Shown here one piece after another: positions 44,116 to 52,944 of a stretch of 64,000 bases of DNA; the first letter of the stretch is position 1, and each line of letters begins with the position of its first letter. Where the stretch lies: positions 186,001 through 250,000 of the forward strand of contig DATHDG010000014.1 in assembly GCA_035319125.1 (NCBI GenBank), read 5' to 3'. This DNA is from Fen-1308 sp035319125 (GTDB taxonomy: Bacteria > Nitrospirota > Thermodesulfovibrionia > Thermodesulfovibrionales > Dissulfurispiraceae). The notes beneath the pieces are model-generated. The model did no database searches. It was not told the DNA's origin and saw nothing but the letters and a program-made list of their open reading frames with translations. The translations under genes were made by a program, and so were the position numbers.

Positions 44116-44925
44116 ATGTGTGAATTTTGCATGAAGCATGGTGACGGCAAAATCTGGTATAAGAATGCCGCAAATTATGCCAACGATCTTCTCTCCGACA
44201 TTAAGAGACGGAAGTTTATCGAAGATTTCCATGAAGCCACGATGCAGGAAGGTTTTAGAACACTGGGGCGACTGGAAGCATTGTTTGCAAAAAAGGGGCG
44301 TCTTCCATCAGGGATAATCCGGGCAATGGAGGAAAAGGCCAGGGCAGAACACTTCGGCCAAGTGCTTCCTATAGAGGAGATACGCTCTGTCGTATTGAAA
44401 GCTGAAAGCGTTGTCAGGATGCCATGCGCCTGTCGATGGACAGTAACCAGAAAGGATGAGCGGTGCTGTTATGCGCTTAGCTACAGCCCAGATCCATGGT
44501 ATAAGGGGTTCGATATGGGCTACTTTGGCAAGTCGCCTGAAGAGGGGCTTGAAGCAGTGCTGCCATCGATTGCAATAGAGCAGATGGACGCCATGGAAGA
44601 GAGTGGCGCAATACATTCCATCTGGACCATGATGACGCCGTTCATTGGCGCTGTCTGCAATTGCAATGTCTCTGACTGCTTGGGACTTAGGACATTATCG
44701 GGCTTAGGCGTGCAGACAATCATCAGATCAGAGCACGTTGCTTCGGTATCCGTGGAGCTCTGCACTGGCTGCGGACTCTGCGCCGAGAGGTGTCAGTTCG
44801 AAGCAATAGGAAGCGGGAGTGAAGCTGGTTGCCATGTTGCGGTTATAGACATTCAAAAATGCTATGGCTGTGGTCTGTGTCGCAGGGCATGTCCTACCGG
44901 GTCTATTTCTCTAATACCGAGGTAA
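44116..44925 (+). CDS. Cys-rich 4Fe-4S ferredoxin-type protein
   Basis: A 269-residue protein of unknown role. The first 190 residues carry three Cys clusters outside the ferredoxin fold: CEFCMKHGDG at the N-terminus, MPCACRWTVTRKDERCCYA, and CNCNVSDCLGLR. The last 70 residues are a classic 2x4Fe-4S ferredoxin: CTGCGLCAERCQFEAI and CYGCGLCRRACPTGSI. Between the Cys clusters lies a helical domain (AMEEKARAEHFGQVLPIEEIRSVVLKAE). ATG 44116 fits; the frame can be read back to 43573 only through the antisense of purH. It is divergent from purH and 7 bases before the HIT gene. An electron-transfer or Fe-S-sensing role is inference. Confidence 0.8.
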   Translation: MCEFCMKHGDGKIWYKNAANYANDLLSDIKRRKFIEDFHEATMQEGFRTLGRLEALFAKKGRLPSGIIRAMEEKARAEHFGQVLPIEEIRSVVLKAESVVRMPCACRWTVTRKDERCCYALSYSPDPWYKGFDMGYFGKSPEEGLEAVLPSIAIEQMDAMEESGAIHSIWTMMTPFIGAVCNCNVSDCLGLRTLSGLGVQTIIRSEHVASVSVELCTGCGLCAERCQFEAIGSGSEAGCHVAVIDIQKCYGCGLCRRACPTGSISLIPR

Positions 44926-44932
44926 TGAATCT

Positions 44933-45352
44933 GTGTTTACACTTCATGAGCGATTAGAATCTGACACCGTGATGATTGGCAGGCTGGAATTGTCATTGCT
45001 TCTTTTGATGAATGACAGATCAATCCCGTGGTTCATTTTAGTCCCGGAGAGAATCGGACTGAGTGAAATAGACGAAATGCTTGTATCTGATAGGCGTCTG
45101 CTCATTGAAGAGGTTGCATTCGTATCGAGCATGATACGCAGCGTATTTAATCCGGCCAAGATCAATGTCGGGGCTCTAGGCAATCTAGTCCCACAATTGC
45201 ATATCCATGTGATAGGAAGGTTCGTGAGCGACCGTGCATGGCCAGGGCTTATTTGGGGAACAGGGCCGGTGCAACCATATGACGGACAGGAACTAAAGAT
45301 AATAATTGAACGCATAAAGAATGCATCGGCAGGACGGATAAAACGAACATGA
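44933..45352 (+). CDS. HIT-family nucleotide hydrolase-like protein
   Basis: A 139-residue HIT-fold protein. The motif region reads LVPQLHIHVIGRFVSDRAWPGLIWG, a pattern seen in one bacterial HIT subfamily. The histidine triad HxHxHxx is HIHVIGR here, with Ile at the third His position. The second His of the triad, which is usually the nucleophile's neighbour, should be checked by alignment. Start is GTG with GAGG about 9 bases upstream. It overlaps the ABC-F gene by four bases (ATGA), implying coupled translation. Substrate is unknown; AppppA-type or aminoacyl-AMP hydrolysis is family knowledge only. Confidence 0.83.
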   Translation: MFTLHERLESDTVMIGRLELSLLLLMNDRSIPWFILVPERIGLSEIDEMLVSDRRLLIEEVAFVSSMIRSVFNPAKINVGALGNLVPQLHIHVIGRFVSDRAWPGLIWGTGPVQPYDGQELKIIIERIKNASAGRIKRT

Positions 45353-47205
45353 TACAGGTTAGCAATCTAAATAAGATATATGGAAGGCAGGGCATATTCG
45401 AAGGCGCAAGTTTTAATGTGAACCCAGGGGAGCGTATCGGTCTTGTGGGAAGAAATGGATCTGGCAAGACGACACTATTTAGAATGATTACAAAGCAGGA
45501 AGTTCCTGACTCCGGCGTTATCGGCATTCCGAATAATTATGTCGTTGGCTATCTTTCTCAGCATTTGTCATTTTCAGAAGATACAGTCCTTAAGGAAGGC
45601 TGTCTCGGCCTTAGAGAAAGCGATAATAACAAGGATGAATCATACAGGGTCAGAGCGGTTTTGCAGGGCCTGGGCTTTAGTGATGAGGATATAAATCGAA
45701 GTCCGTTGGAACTGTCCGGTGGGTTTCAGGTCAGATTGAGCCTTGCAAAGTCGCTAATCGGTGAGCCTGATCTGCTCTTGCTCGATGAGCCTACTAATTA
45801 CCTCGATATCTTGTCGATACGATGGCTTCGTGATTTTCTCAGAAACTGGAAACGCGAACTGATCATTATAACTCATGACCGAAGCTTCATGGACAGTGTT
45901 ACAACTCACACAATGGGTATTCACCGCTTAAGAATCCGCAAAGTGTCCGGCACGACCGATAAGCTTTATGATCAGCTGCTTGCTGAAGAGGAATCATATG
46001 AGCGCACCAGAGTCAATGATGACAGGAAAAGGGAAGAGATCGAACGGTTCATAAGCCGTTTCAGGGTACAGGCCAACAAGGCAAAAGCTGTTCAGTCGAG
46101 GATAAAGGCGCTGGATAAGCGCAAGCGTATGGAACAGCATCGGAGGGAGAGGACACTTGAGTTTTCATTTCCTTACGAAGCATTTGAAGGCAAGTGGCTT
46201 ATGTCAGTGCATGATCTGTCTTTTTCCTACGGACATGATGCTGAACCATTGATAAATGGGCTTGGATTCTCTGTCGGCAAAAGCGATCGTATCGGCATAA
46301 TAGGTAAGAATGGAAAAGGAAAGACAACTCTTTTGAATCTCCTTGCCGGTGAACTGCTACCTCGTGGTGGCCAGATTGTGCGGAATCAAAAGACTGAAAT
46401 GGCCTATTTCGGCCAGACTAATATTGACAGGCTTGATCCCGGAAAGACAGTCGAAGACGAAATAATGGACGTTCATCCGGAGCATAATCGCAAAGCAGCC
46501 CGCACAATATGCGGAATAATGATGTTTGAAGGGGATGACGCTCTAAAAAAAATAAGCGTTCTTTCAGGTGGTGAAAAGAGCAGGGTGTTGCTTGGGAAGC
46601 TATTGGTGAGCCGATCCAATTTGTTGCTTCTCGATGAGCCTACCAACCACCTTGATATGGAATCTGTTGATTCGTTGATAGAAGCGCTTGATGCTTATGA
46701 AGGAGCTGTAATTATAGTTACGCATAGTGAGATGATTTTAAACAGCCTTGTTAACAGACTTATTGTATTTGACGACGACAGGGTTACAGTTTTTGATGGC
46801 ACTTATGAAGACTTTCTGGATCGGGTTGGTTGGAGAAATGAAGCTCTCCTGAATGAACGACAGTGCTCCACAGCTAAATACTTAAGGAATGCAGATCGCA
46901 GAGAGGCGCGTCGTCTTAAGGCAGAGTTGATCAACGAACGCTCCCGATCTATTGGGGATTTGCAGCGTAGAATAAGTGACGCTGAAGAGAGCATCATAAA
47001 GCTCGAGCAATCGATTGAGAACGATACAGCTTCCGTATTGCTAGCTTCAGAAACAGGAGACTGGCAATCTGCAGCATCACTATCAAAAGTTATACATGAT
47101 GCCAAGCAGAAAATTGAGCTCCTGTTTGGCGATCTTGAAGTTCTCAATGATGAGCTGGCAAACAAATCGAAGGAGTTTGAAGAAAAACTCGCCTGCATGG
47201 AATAA
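45349..47205 (+). CDS. ABC-F family ATPase
   Basis: A 618-residue protein with two ABC domains and no membrane segment. First domain: Walker A GLVGRNGSGKTTLFRM, signature ELSGGFQVRLSLAKSL, Walker B LLLLDEPTNYLDI. Second domain: GIIGKNGKGKTTLLNL, LSGGEKSRVLLGKLL, LLLLDEPTNHLDM. The linker between them is charged and helical (residues about 215-265), as in ABC-F factors that act on the ribosome's E site. The C-terminal 110 residues are a coiled coil, as in Uup. It may be a Uup- or EttA-like translation factor; I cannot choose between them. Confidence 0.92.
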   Translation: MIQVSNLNKIYGRQGIFEGASFNVNPGERIGLVGRNGSGKTTLFRMITKQEVPDSGVIGIPNNYVVGYLSQHLSFSEDTVLKEGCLGLRESDNNKDESYRVRAVLQGLGFSDEDINRSPLELSGGFQVRLSLAKSLIGEPDLLLLDEPTNYLDILSIRWLRDFLRNWKRELIIITHDRSFMDSVTTHTMGIHRLRIRKVSGTTDKLYDQLLAEEESYERTRVNDDRKREEIERFISRFRVQANKAKAVQSRIKALDKRKRMEQHRRERTLEFSFPYEAFEGKWLMSVHDLSFSYGHDAEPLINGLGFSVGKSDRIGIIGKNGKGKTTLLNLLAGELLPRGGQIVRNQKTEMAYFGQTNIDRLDPGKTVEDEIMDVHPEHNRKAARTICGIMMFEGDDALKKISVLSGGEKSRVLLGKLLVSRSNLLLLDEPTNHLDMESVDSLIEALDAYEGAVIIVTHSEMILNSLVNRLIVFDDDRVTVFDGTYEDFLDRVGWRNEALLNERQCSTAKYLRNADRREARRLKAELINERSRSIGDLQRRISDAEESIIKLEQSIENDTASVLLASETGDWQSAASLSKVIHDAKQKIELLFGDLEVLNDELANKSKEFEEKLACME

Positions 47206-47217
47206 TCAAGACATCAT

Positions 47218-47243
47218 ATAAGAAGAGTCATCTTATTCTTTTT
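47218..47243 (+). terminator. Weak intrinsic terminator after the ABC-F gene
   Basis: ATAAGA (47218-47223) pairs with TCTTAT (47231-47236) around a 7-base loop and is followed by TCTTTTT. The stem is short and AT-rich, so efficiency is doubtful. Confidence 0.35.
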
Positions 47244-47330
47244 CTCAGCGATCTTACACAGTAATCAGCTGACAACTAAGACACATGAGATTTGAGATAT
47301 CTAAATTTGACTAGGCCGATCGAAAAAAAA

Positions 47331-48221
47331 CTAAGCATTCTCGGCAGACGTGATATGTTGTACGAACAGCCTATATGAAACAGGAAGAGATCTTTTTCTG
47401 TGAGTGATCATATAGAAATTCCGCTTCATCTCTATATCAGCAATTCTGATTTCCCTGAGGGTCTTATGTTTGAGTTCATCTTTCACGGATAGCCGCGAAA
47501 GGATTGAAATCCCCATCCCTGCTTTCACTGCCTGTTTTATTGCATCAGTCGAGCCAAAGAAGCCAGTGGTTCTTATGCTGTCAATTCCAATGCCATGTTC
47601 AAGAAATATCTTTTCAATTTCAGTTCTGGTGCCCGACCCTTCTTCCCGGAGCACAAATGGCAGTGACGAAAGTTCTTTTACGCTCATGCTCCCTTTTGCA
47701 TGAAAAGAAGGAGCTGCAACCGCAATCAGTTCATCTTCCGTAAGAGAGGTGTACACTATTTGTTCATTACTCAACTTTGATCCCACAATGCCAAGAAGAA
47801 CGTCGTGCGCCTGGACTTTCTCGACTATTTCCCTTGAATCAGCGATGATTATCTGAAAAGAAATCGAAGGATATTTTTTCACGAATGCGGCCATGATCGG
47901 CGGCAGCAGGTATGTTCCAGGAATAGTGCTGGCACCGATCACCAATTCGCCGGCCGGCTCTTTTTTGAAGCGTCCTATGACATCTTTTATAGAATCGGCT
48001 TTTTCGATGACCTCAAGGGCATGGCCGTAAAGAGCTTCCGCCTCTCTTGTTGGCAAAATGGATCTTCCGAGGCGGTCGAACAACCTGCAGCCAAATTCTT
48101 CTTCAAGTGCCTTTATATGGTCGCTGACGGTTGGCTGAGTGAGATAGAGTTCCTCCGAAGCACGGGAGAAGCTCTTGTTTTTAAATACAGATGCAAATAT
48201 CCGAAGCTGGTGAATATCCAC
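47331..48221 (-). CDS. LysR family transcriptional regulator
   Basis: A 296-residue LysR regulator. The N-terminal helix-turn-helix reads MDIHQLRIFASVFKNKSFSRASEELYLTQPTVSDHIKALEEEFGCRLFDR. The substrate domain follows (GELVIGASTIPGTYLLPPIMAAFVKKYP to the VKAGMGISILSRLSV segment). Its N-terminus resembles regulators annotated as selenium-metabolism LysR or CysB-like, but I cannot confirm the effector. It is divergent from queE with 118 bases between, so it could control queE or itself. No half-site was convincing. Confidence 0.88.
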   Translation of the reverse strand: MDIHQLRIFASVFKNKSFSRASEELYLTQPTVSDHIKALEEEFGCRLFDRLGRSILPTREAEALYGHALEVIEKADSIKDVIGRFKKEPAGELVIGASTIPGTYLLPPIMAAFVKKYPSISFQIIIADSREIVEKVQAHDVLLGIVGSKLSNEQIVYTSLTEDELIAVAAPSFHAKGSMSVKELSSLPFVLREEGSGTRTEIEKIFLEHGIGIDSIRTTGFFGSTDAIKQAVKAGMGISILSRLSVKDELKHKTLREIRIADIEMKRNFYMITHRKRSLPVSYRLFVQHITSAENA

Positions 48222-48339
48222 GGGAATAATTATAGCATATACTAATGAAAATTATTGTTATTTTCTATCGATATTATGGTGAGCAGAGCCAACCCATTAT
48301 TTTTGACCCTATTACACCGGGCATGATAGAGTTACTGAT

Positions 48340-48975
48340 ATGAAAGTTTGTGAGATATTTACGAGCATTCAAGGCGAATCAACCTATGCGGGACTGCCGT
48401 GTGTGTTCGTCAGAATTGGAGGCTGCAATCTCAGATGTACATATTGCGACACGACATATGCATACGACGAAGGAAGAGAGCTGACATCTGACGAAGTCGT
48501 AGCGGAGGTGCTGAAATACGGTGTGAGTTTAGTTGAAATTACCGGCGGCGAGCCACTGCTACAGGGCGAAGTGGCATCACTAATATCAAGGATGCTTGAT
48601 ATCGGACTAAGAGTCTTGATAGAGACGAATGGAAGCGTTGACATAGGCACTATAGATCAAAGGGCTACGGTGATTATGGATATCAAGACCCCTGGGAGTG
48701 GAATGTCGGAGGCGTTTAAAATTGAAAATTTGGATAAACTCAAGTCAATTGATGAGATCAAGTTCGTGCTGACAAATAAGACCGACTATGATTGGGCAAA
48801 AGATTTTTTATTCAGGTTTGGACTGTCGGATAAATGCGCAATACTGTTTTCGCCCGCTTTTGGTTATATAAAGCCTTCCGATCTGGCCGGATGGATGCTT
48901 AACGATAAGTTGCAAGTCAGATTGAATCTACAGCTGCATAAATATATCTATCAACCAGACCAGCGTGGTGTATAG
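48340..48975 (+). CDS. queE: 7-carboxy-7-deazaguanine synthase
   Basis: A 211-residue radical SAM enzyme that forms CDG from carboxytetrahydropterin in queuosine synthesis. It shows SIQGESTYAGLPCVFVRIGGCNLRCTYCDTTYAYDEG, with the QueE CxxxCxxC cluster motif, and EITGGEPLLQ. It is short, as usual for QueE. No other que gene is near. No preQ1 riboswitch could be recognised in the 118 bases upstream. Confidence 0.93.
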   Translation: MKVCEIFTSIQGESTYAGLPCVFVRIGGCNLRCTYCDTTYAYDEGRELTSDEVVAEVLKYGVSLVEITGGEPLLQGEVASLISRMLDIGLRVLIETNGSVDIGTIDQRATVIMDIKTPGSGMSEAFKIENLDKLKSIDEIKFVLTNKTDYDWAKDFLFRFGLSDKCAILFSPAFGYIKPSDLAGWMLNDKLQVRLNLQLHKYIYQPDQRGV

Positions 48976-49003
48976 TTCTCTTTGGCCTCGAGCTTTTTAG
49001 AGT

Positions 49004-49032
49004 TTGACTTAACCTGCAAAAACAGATACTAT
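49004..49032 (+). promoter_or_regulatory. Sigma70 promoter of the fur-znuABC operon
   Basis: TTGACT (49004-49009), a 17-base spacer, and TACTAT (49027-49032). The predicted start, about 49039, falls in the first bases of the palindrome at 49037. Confidence 0.72.
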
Positions 49033-49036
49033 TCTA

Positions 49037-49057
49037 AAATAGAAACGGTTTCTATTT
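49037..49057. promoter_or_regulatory. Palindromic operator, probable Fur/Zur-type box
   Basis: AAATAGAAAC-G-GTTTCTATTT is a perfect 10-1-10 inverted repeat directly downstream of the -10 box and 6 bases before the ATG of a Fur-family regulator. A bound protein here would block both initiation and ribosome access, which fits negative autoregulation of the regulator and the zinc transporter genes after it. The sequence differs from the E. coli Fur box, so the cognate protein is inferred from position. Confidence 0.72.
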
Positions 49058-49063
49058 ATTAGT

Positions 49064-49513
49064 ATGATGAAAGAAGAATATTTTTCAGAACTTTTGAAGG
49101 AGCTAAAGCTTAAGGCAACATCGAAACGCCTGGCTGTGCTTTCAGTCCTCTCAGGAATGGAGGCTTATGCAAGCCCGGAAGAGATCTGGCAAAACCTTAG
49201 GTTGAAAATTGGCACAATCGGCTTGCCGACGGTCTACCGCATACTGGAGGAACTTGCCGGAAAGGGTGTAATTGCCCGCATTATACACCCGAGCAGACAG
49301 CTCTATTATTATTATTGCGGGAACGCTGGTCATCATCATCATTTTATATGCGTGTCGTGCAGGAAGGTGCAAGATATCAACTTCTGTGCATCGAAGGAAA
49401 TTGAATGTGAAGTGTCTGGAAGGTTGAACGGGAGAGTGCTGTCACACGTACTGCAAATAGACGGTCTTTGCAGAGAGTGCTCCATCCAAAAGAGGTATAG
49501 AAAATATTCATGA
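49064..49513 (+). CDS. Fur-family metalloregulator (probably Zur-like)
   Basis: A 149-residue Fur-family repressor. It shows the winged helix LKLKATSKRLAVLSVLSGMEAYASPEEIWQNLR..GLPTVYRILEELAGKGVIARI, the metal motif AGHHHHFICVSCRKVQDINFC with two CxxC-type Cys pairs, and CRECSIQKRY at the end. Four structural Cys and the His cluster fit zinc binding. It is first in a tight run with znuA (4-base overlap), znuC and znuB, which points to zinc rather than iron. An upstream palindrome is the likely operator. No Shine-Dalgarno is visible, unusually; the leader is mostly operator. Confidence 0.88.
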   Translation: MMKEEYFSELLKELKLKATSKRLAVLSVLSGMEAYASPEEIWQNLRLKIGTIGLPTVYRILEELAGKGVIARIIHPSRQLYYYYCGNAGHHHHFICVSCRKVQDINFCASKEIECEVSGRLNGRVLSHVLQIDGLCRECSIQKRYRKYS

Positions 49514-50469
49514 TAAGATTTGTAATATTCGCTTTAACTGTATTTTTGTCGGTTACATGTGTGTCCTGCCAGAAAACTGATATAACACACGGTCAGGATG
49601 AAAAGAGAAAGATCAGGGTGGTTACCAGTCTATTTCCTCTATATGACTTTGTCCGGGCAATCGGTAAAGAAAGGGTCGATGTATCTCTGATGCTTCCTCC
49701 GGGCGTTGAACCCCATAGTTTCGAACCCAGACCCGCTGACATTCTAGGCCTTAACAACACAGATATTTTTGTATATACAAATCAGTTCATGGAGCCATGG
49801 GTGTCAGGCATAATCAAAGGCATCGATAATAAACATATCCTTGTCATAGATTCCAGCAAGGGCATACGATTTATCGAAGAGAATGATGAGGAACACAAAG
49901 ACGGGCACCATCTTGATGATCATGGGCATGTTGGTATGGACCCTCATGTCTGGCTGGATCTTCGTAATAGCATGGTAATGGTGGACAATATCTGTAACGG
50001 TCTTATAGTGAAGGACCCTGCCAACGAGATTTATTACCGCAAGAACGCAGAGCAATATAAGGCTGTGCTCAGAGGGCTCGATGATAAATTCAGACAGGGG
50101 CTCGGCAACTGCGATAAAAAGACATTCATCAACGGCGGACATTTTGCATTCGGCTATCTTGCTGCGAGATATAATCTGCAATACCTTTCGGCATATGGTT
50201 TTTCTCCGGATGCAGAGCCTGCTCCGGGACAGCTGATCATGATAAGCAAAATCATGAAGCGGAAGGGATTGCATTATATCTTCTACGAAGAGCTATTAGC
50301 GCCGAATGTAGCTGAGGCTATTTCGCGGGAGACAGGAGCTAAACTTCTTTTTTTGCATGGTGCGCATAATGTAAGCAGCGAAGAATTCAAGCATGGAATT
50401 TCATTTGTGGCTATCATGGAAAAGAACTTGGAAAACCTTGAGACAGGACTGCAATGCCGGAACAAATAA
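49510..50469 (+). CDS. znuA: Zinc ABC transporter substrate-binding lipoprotein
   Basis: A 319-residue cluster A-I (ZnuA/TroA) binding protein. The signal sequence ends at CVSC, a lipobox-like site. It shows SLFPLYDFVRAIGKERVDVSLMLPPGVEPHSFEPRPADI, with the first metal His, then an acidic His-rich loop (EENDEEHKDGHHLDDHGH) typical of zinc-specific members, and VGMDPHVWLDLRNS with another ligand. The remaining ligands lie in GGHFAFGYLAARY and further on. It overlaps znuC by 16 bases. Confidence 0.92.
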   Translation: MIRFVIFALTVFLSVTCVSCQKTDITHGQDEKRKIRVVTSLFPLYDFVRAIGKERVDVSLMLPPGVEPHSFEPRPADILGLNNTDIFVYTNQFMEPWVSGIIKGIDNKHILVIDSSKGIRFIEENDEEHKDGHHLDDHGHVGMDPHVWLDLRNSMVMVDNICNGLIVKDPANEIYYRKNAEQYKAVLRGLDDKFRQGLGNCDKKTFINGGHFAFGYLAARYNLQYLSAYGFSPDAEPAPGQLIMISKIMKRKGLHYIFYEELLAPNVAEAISRETGAKLLFLHGAHNVSSEEFKHGISFVAIMEKNLENLETGLQCRNK

Positions 50470-51266
50470 TTTGTGCCGACAGGCTTTGTTACAGATATAA
50501 TTCTGCCGACGTTATCAATAATATTTCATTTGATATTGCGGCGGGTGACTATATTGGACTTGTCGGCCCGAACGGATCAGGCAAATCGACTCTCATACGG
50601 CTTATCCTGGGTCTTTTGGTTCCTACGGCAGGCAACCTCACACTCTTCGGTCATCCATCGATCGAAATGAAATGCAGGGAACGCATAGGATATCTTCCGC
50701 AAAAACTGAATTTTTTTAATCCCTTCTTTCCATCTACAGTCAGAGAAATCGTCTCGCTCGGGCTTCTATCCGGCAGGAAACTGCCTAAGCGACTTGGTTT
50801 AGCTGATATCGAAAAGATAGGCAGGATCCTTGATATTCTCGGTATTTCTCATCTGTCCGATAAAGCCATCGGCGACCTTTCAGGAGGTCAGCAGCAAAGA
50901 GTTTTTATTGCAAGGGCACTTGTCAATATGCCTGAACTGCTTCTTCTTGACGAGCCGACAACGGCTCTGGACCCTGAGACAAGAGATAATTTTTTTGAAT
51001 TGATGAATAGGCTCAATAGCGAAAGAAAGGTCACTATAATACTCGTTACACATGATACCGGCAGTATAGGGAAATATGCATCCAAGCTGCTTTATATTGA
51101 CAAAGAGGTAATATTCTTCGGCGGATTTGATGAGTTCTGCCTGTCTGGAGATATGACTGCTTTCTTTGGGGCTTCTTCTCAGCATGTTATATGTCATAGG
51201 CATGATCATGAATTTTTAAACTTGAAGTCTGGGAATAAGACAGACAGCAGGCAAAATATGGAATAG
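50454..51266 (+). CDS. znuC: Zinc ABC transporter ATP-binding protein
   Basis: A 270-residue ATPase. It shows Walker A GLVGPNGSGKSTLIRL, signature GDLSGGQQQRVFIARAL, Walker B LLLLDEPTTALDPE and the H-loop LVTHDTGSI. The C-terminal 30 residues carry His residues (CHRHDHEF). It lies between the binding protein and the permease genes. znuB starts after 2 bases. Confidence 0.93.
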   Translation: MPEQIICADRLCYRYNSADVINNISFDIAAGDYIGLVGPNGSGKSTLIRLILGLLVPTAGNLTLFGHPSIEMKCRERIGYLPQKLNFFNPFFPSTVREIVSLGLLSGRKLPKRLGLADIEKIGRILDILGISHLSDKAIGDLSGGQQQRVFIARALVNMPELLLLDEPTTALDPETRDNFFELMNRLNSERKVTIILVTHDTGSIGKYASKLLYIDKEVIFFGGFDEFCLSGDMTAFFGASSQHVICHRHDHEFLNLKSGNKTDSRQNME

Positions 51267-51268
51267 AG

Positions 51269-52090
51269 ATGGCGATAATGGAATATCTGCAATACGGTTT
51301 TATACAAAGAGCGATTATAGCGGGTGCTTTCATCTCGGTGCTCTGCTCAACGCTTGGAGTCTTGCTTGTACTGAGGAGATTGTCACTCATTGGTGACGGC
51401 CTGGCGCATGTCACCTTCGGAAGTGTTGCGCTGGGGTTGCTATTTGGCGCCTATCCAGTTTATGTGTCTCTGCCTGTTGTCATGGCAAGTTCTTTAGGGA
51501 TATTGAAGCTGATGGATAGGGCGCGTATTTTCGGGGACGCTGCTATTGGAATACTGTCCGCTCTCGGAATTGCTGGTGGAGTTATGATAGCGAGTCTGGC
51601 CGGCGGTTTCAATGTGGATTTGTTCAGCTATCTGTTCGGCAATATCCTTTCAATAAGCAAACAGGAAGTTTATATATCCGTCATATTATCAATCTTGGTT
51701 TTGATCATGATTATTCTTAACTATCATGATATTTTTTCGATTACATTCGATGAAGAGTTTGCGAAAGCGGGAGGCATAGCCACTCAAAAGCTTAACGCCA
51801 TGATTGTCATGTTTACTTCTGTTACTGTAGTGCTTACTATGAAAGTGGTAGGTATCATGCTTACATCAGCTCTTCTCATATTTCCTGCTGTTACTGCATT
51901 TCAAATTGCCGGCAGTTTTAAGTATTCGCTCGTTGCAGCTGCTTGTATTTCCTTGATCTGTGTTATGCTTGGCATTGTGCTGTCGCTGTTTCTCAACCTG
52001 CCCACCGGAGCAACGATAGTCCTTGTCAATGCATTCTTATTGCTGACGGTTTATGTCTACAAGAGGACTCACAGTAGCGGGCACATTTGA
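51269..52090 (+). CDS. znuB: Zinc ABC transporter permease
   Basis: A 273-residue ABC-3 family permease with about 8 membrane helices. It shows MEYLQYGFIQRAIIAGAFISVLCSTLGVLLVLRRLSLIGDGLAHVTFGSVALG and the coupling segment VVGIMLTSALLIFPAVTAFQIAGSFKYS. Its end overlaps the next gene's longest frame by four bases. Confidence 0.93.
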   Translation: MAIMEYLQYGFIQRAIIAGAFISVLCSTLGVLLVLRRLSLIGDGLAHVTFGSVALGLLFGAYPVYVSLPVVMASSLGILKLMDRARIFGDAAIGILSALGIAGGVMIASLAGGFNVDLFSYLFGNILSISKQEVYISVILSILVLIMIILNYHDIFSITFDEEFAKAGGIATQKLNAMIVMFTSVTVVLTMKVVGIMLTSALLIFPAVTAFQIAGSFKYSLVAAACISLICVMLGIVLSLFLNLPTGATIVLVNAFLLLTVYVYKRTHSSGHI

Positions 52091-52110
52091 GCAGAATCAG
52101 GAAGATTGAT

Positions 52111-52944
52111 ATGGTAAAAGTTGAAAATATTTCAAAATCATACGGCAGGATCATAGCTGTAAAGGGAGTTTCATTCGAAATTCAGGATGGCGAGGTATTT
52201 GGTTTACTCGGACCCAACGGAGCAGGAAAGACGACCATTATAAAAATGCTGACGACCCTCTCAAAGCCCAGCAGAGGAGTTTGCAGCATAGGCGGGATTA
52301 ATGTTGTGTCGAGCCCTTTGCAGATCAAGCGGCTTATCGGTGTGGTCCCGCAGGAAAACAATCTCGACAGGGAATTGACGGCATATGAAAACCTCTATAT
52401 TTATTCTTTGTTTCACAATGTGGAAAACCACAGGGCAAAGATAGGGGAAGCTCTCAGGATAGTAGGCCTCTCGGACAGGCGGGATTCTCTGGCACATCAT
52501 TTTTCCGGAGGAATGCAGCGGCGGCTTCTGCTCGCACGCGCGTTGCTGCCTGAACCTAAGGTGCTGTTCCTGGATGAACCTTCGATCGGACTTGATCCTC
52601 AGATCAGGAGGCAGATGTGGGATGTCATCAGGAAGACGCGAATAGAAGGAAGGACAGTAGTTCTTACAACTCATTATATTGAAGAAGCTGAAGCCCTTTG
52701 TGACAGGGTCGGTATTCTGTCTAAAGGTGGCCTGGTGGCGCTTGACACGCCCGCTCATTTGAAGGCTAGCGTGGGTGAATATGTTGCTGAATTTATCGAT
52801 CAAGATGGCAGACTCGTGCAGCAGATCTGTAAAACGCGTGAGGCAGCGCATGAGATTGCTAAGAGCACGTATGATGGAGTAACAATAAGAAAAACAAATC
52901 TGGAGGATGTCTTCATTAAGCTTACCGGAGAACGCATAGAATGA
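52111..52944 (+). CDS. ABC-2 exporter ATP-binding protein
   Basis: A 277-residue ATPase of the DrrA/daunorubicin-resistance type. It shows Walker A GLLGPNGAGKTTIIKML, signature HHFSGGMQRRLLLARAL, Walker B VLFLDEPSIGLDPQ and H-loop LTTHYIEEAEALCDRVG. The C-terminal region (DQDGRLVQQICKTREAAHEI to TNLEDVFIKLTGERIE) is typical of this subgroup. ATG 52111 with AGGAAG 6 bases upstream is preferred over TTG 52087. Its permease overlaps by 4 bases. Substrate is unknown. It may be in the zinc operon by read-through, but its function need not be zinc-related. Confidence 0.9.
   Translation: MVKVENISKSYGRIIAVKGVSFEIQDGEVFGLLGPNGAGKTTIIKMLTTLSKPSRGVCSIGGINVVSSPLQIKRLIGVVPQENNLDRELTAYENLYIYSLFHNVENHRAKIGEALRIVGLSDRRDSLAHHFSGGMQRRLLLARALLPEPKVLFLDEPSIGLDPQIRRQMWDVIRKTRIEGRTVVLTTHYIEEAEALCDRVGILSKGGLVALDTPAHLKASVGEYVAEFIDQDGRLVQQICKTREAAHEIAKSTYDGVTIRKTNLEDVFIKLTGERIE

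Noticed and set aside
48222..48339. Possible preQ1 riboswitch upstream of queE
   Set aside because: I could not find the preQ1 aptamer consensus or a stable hairpin there.
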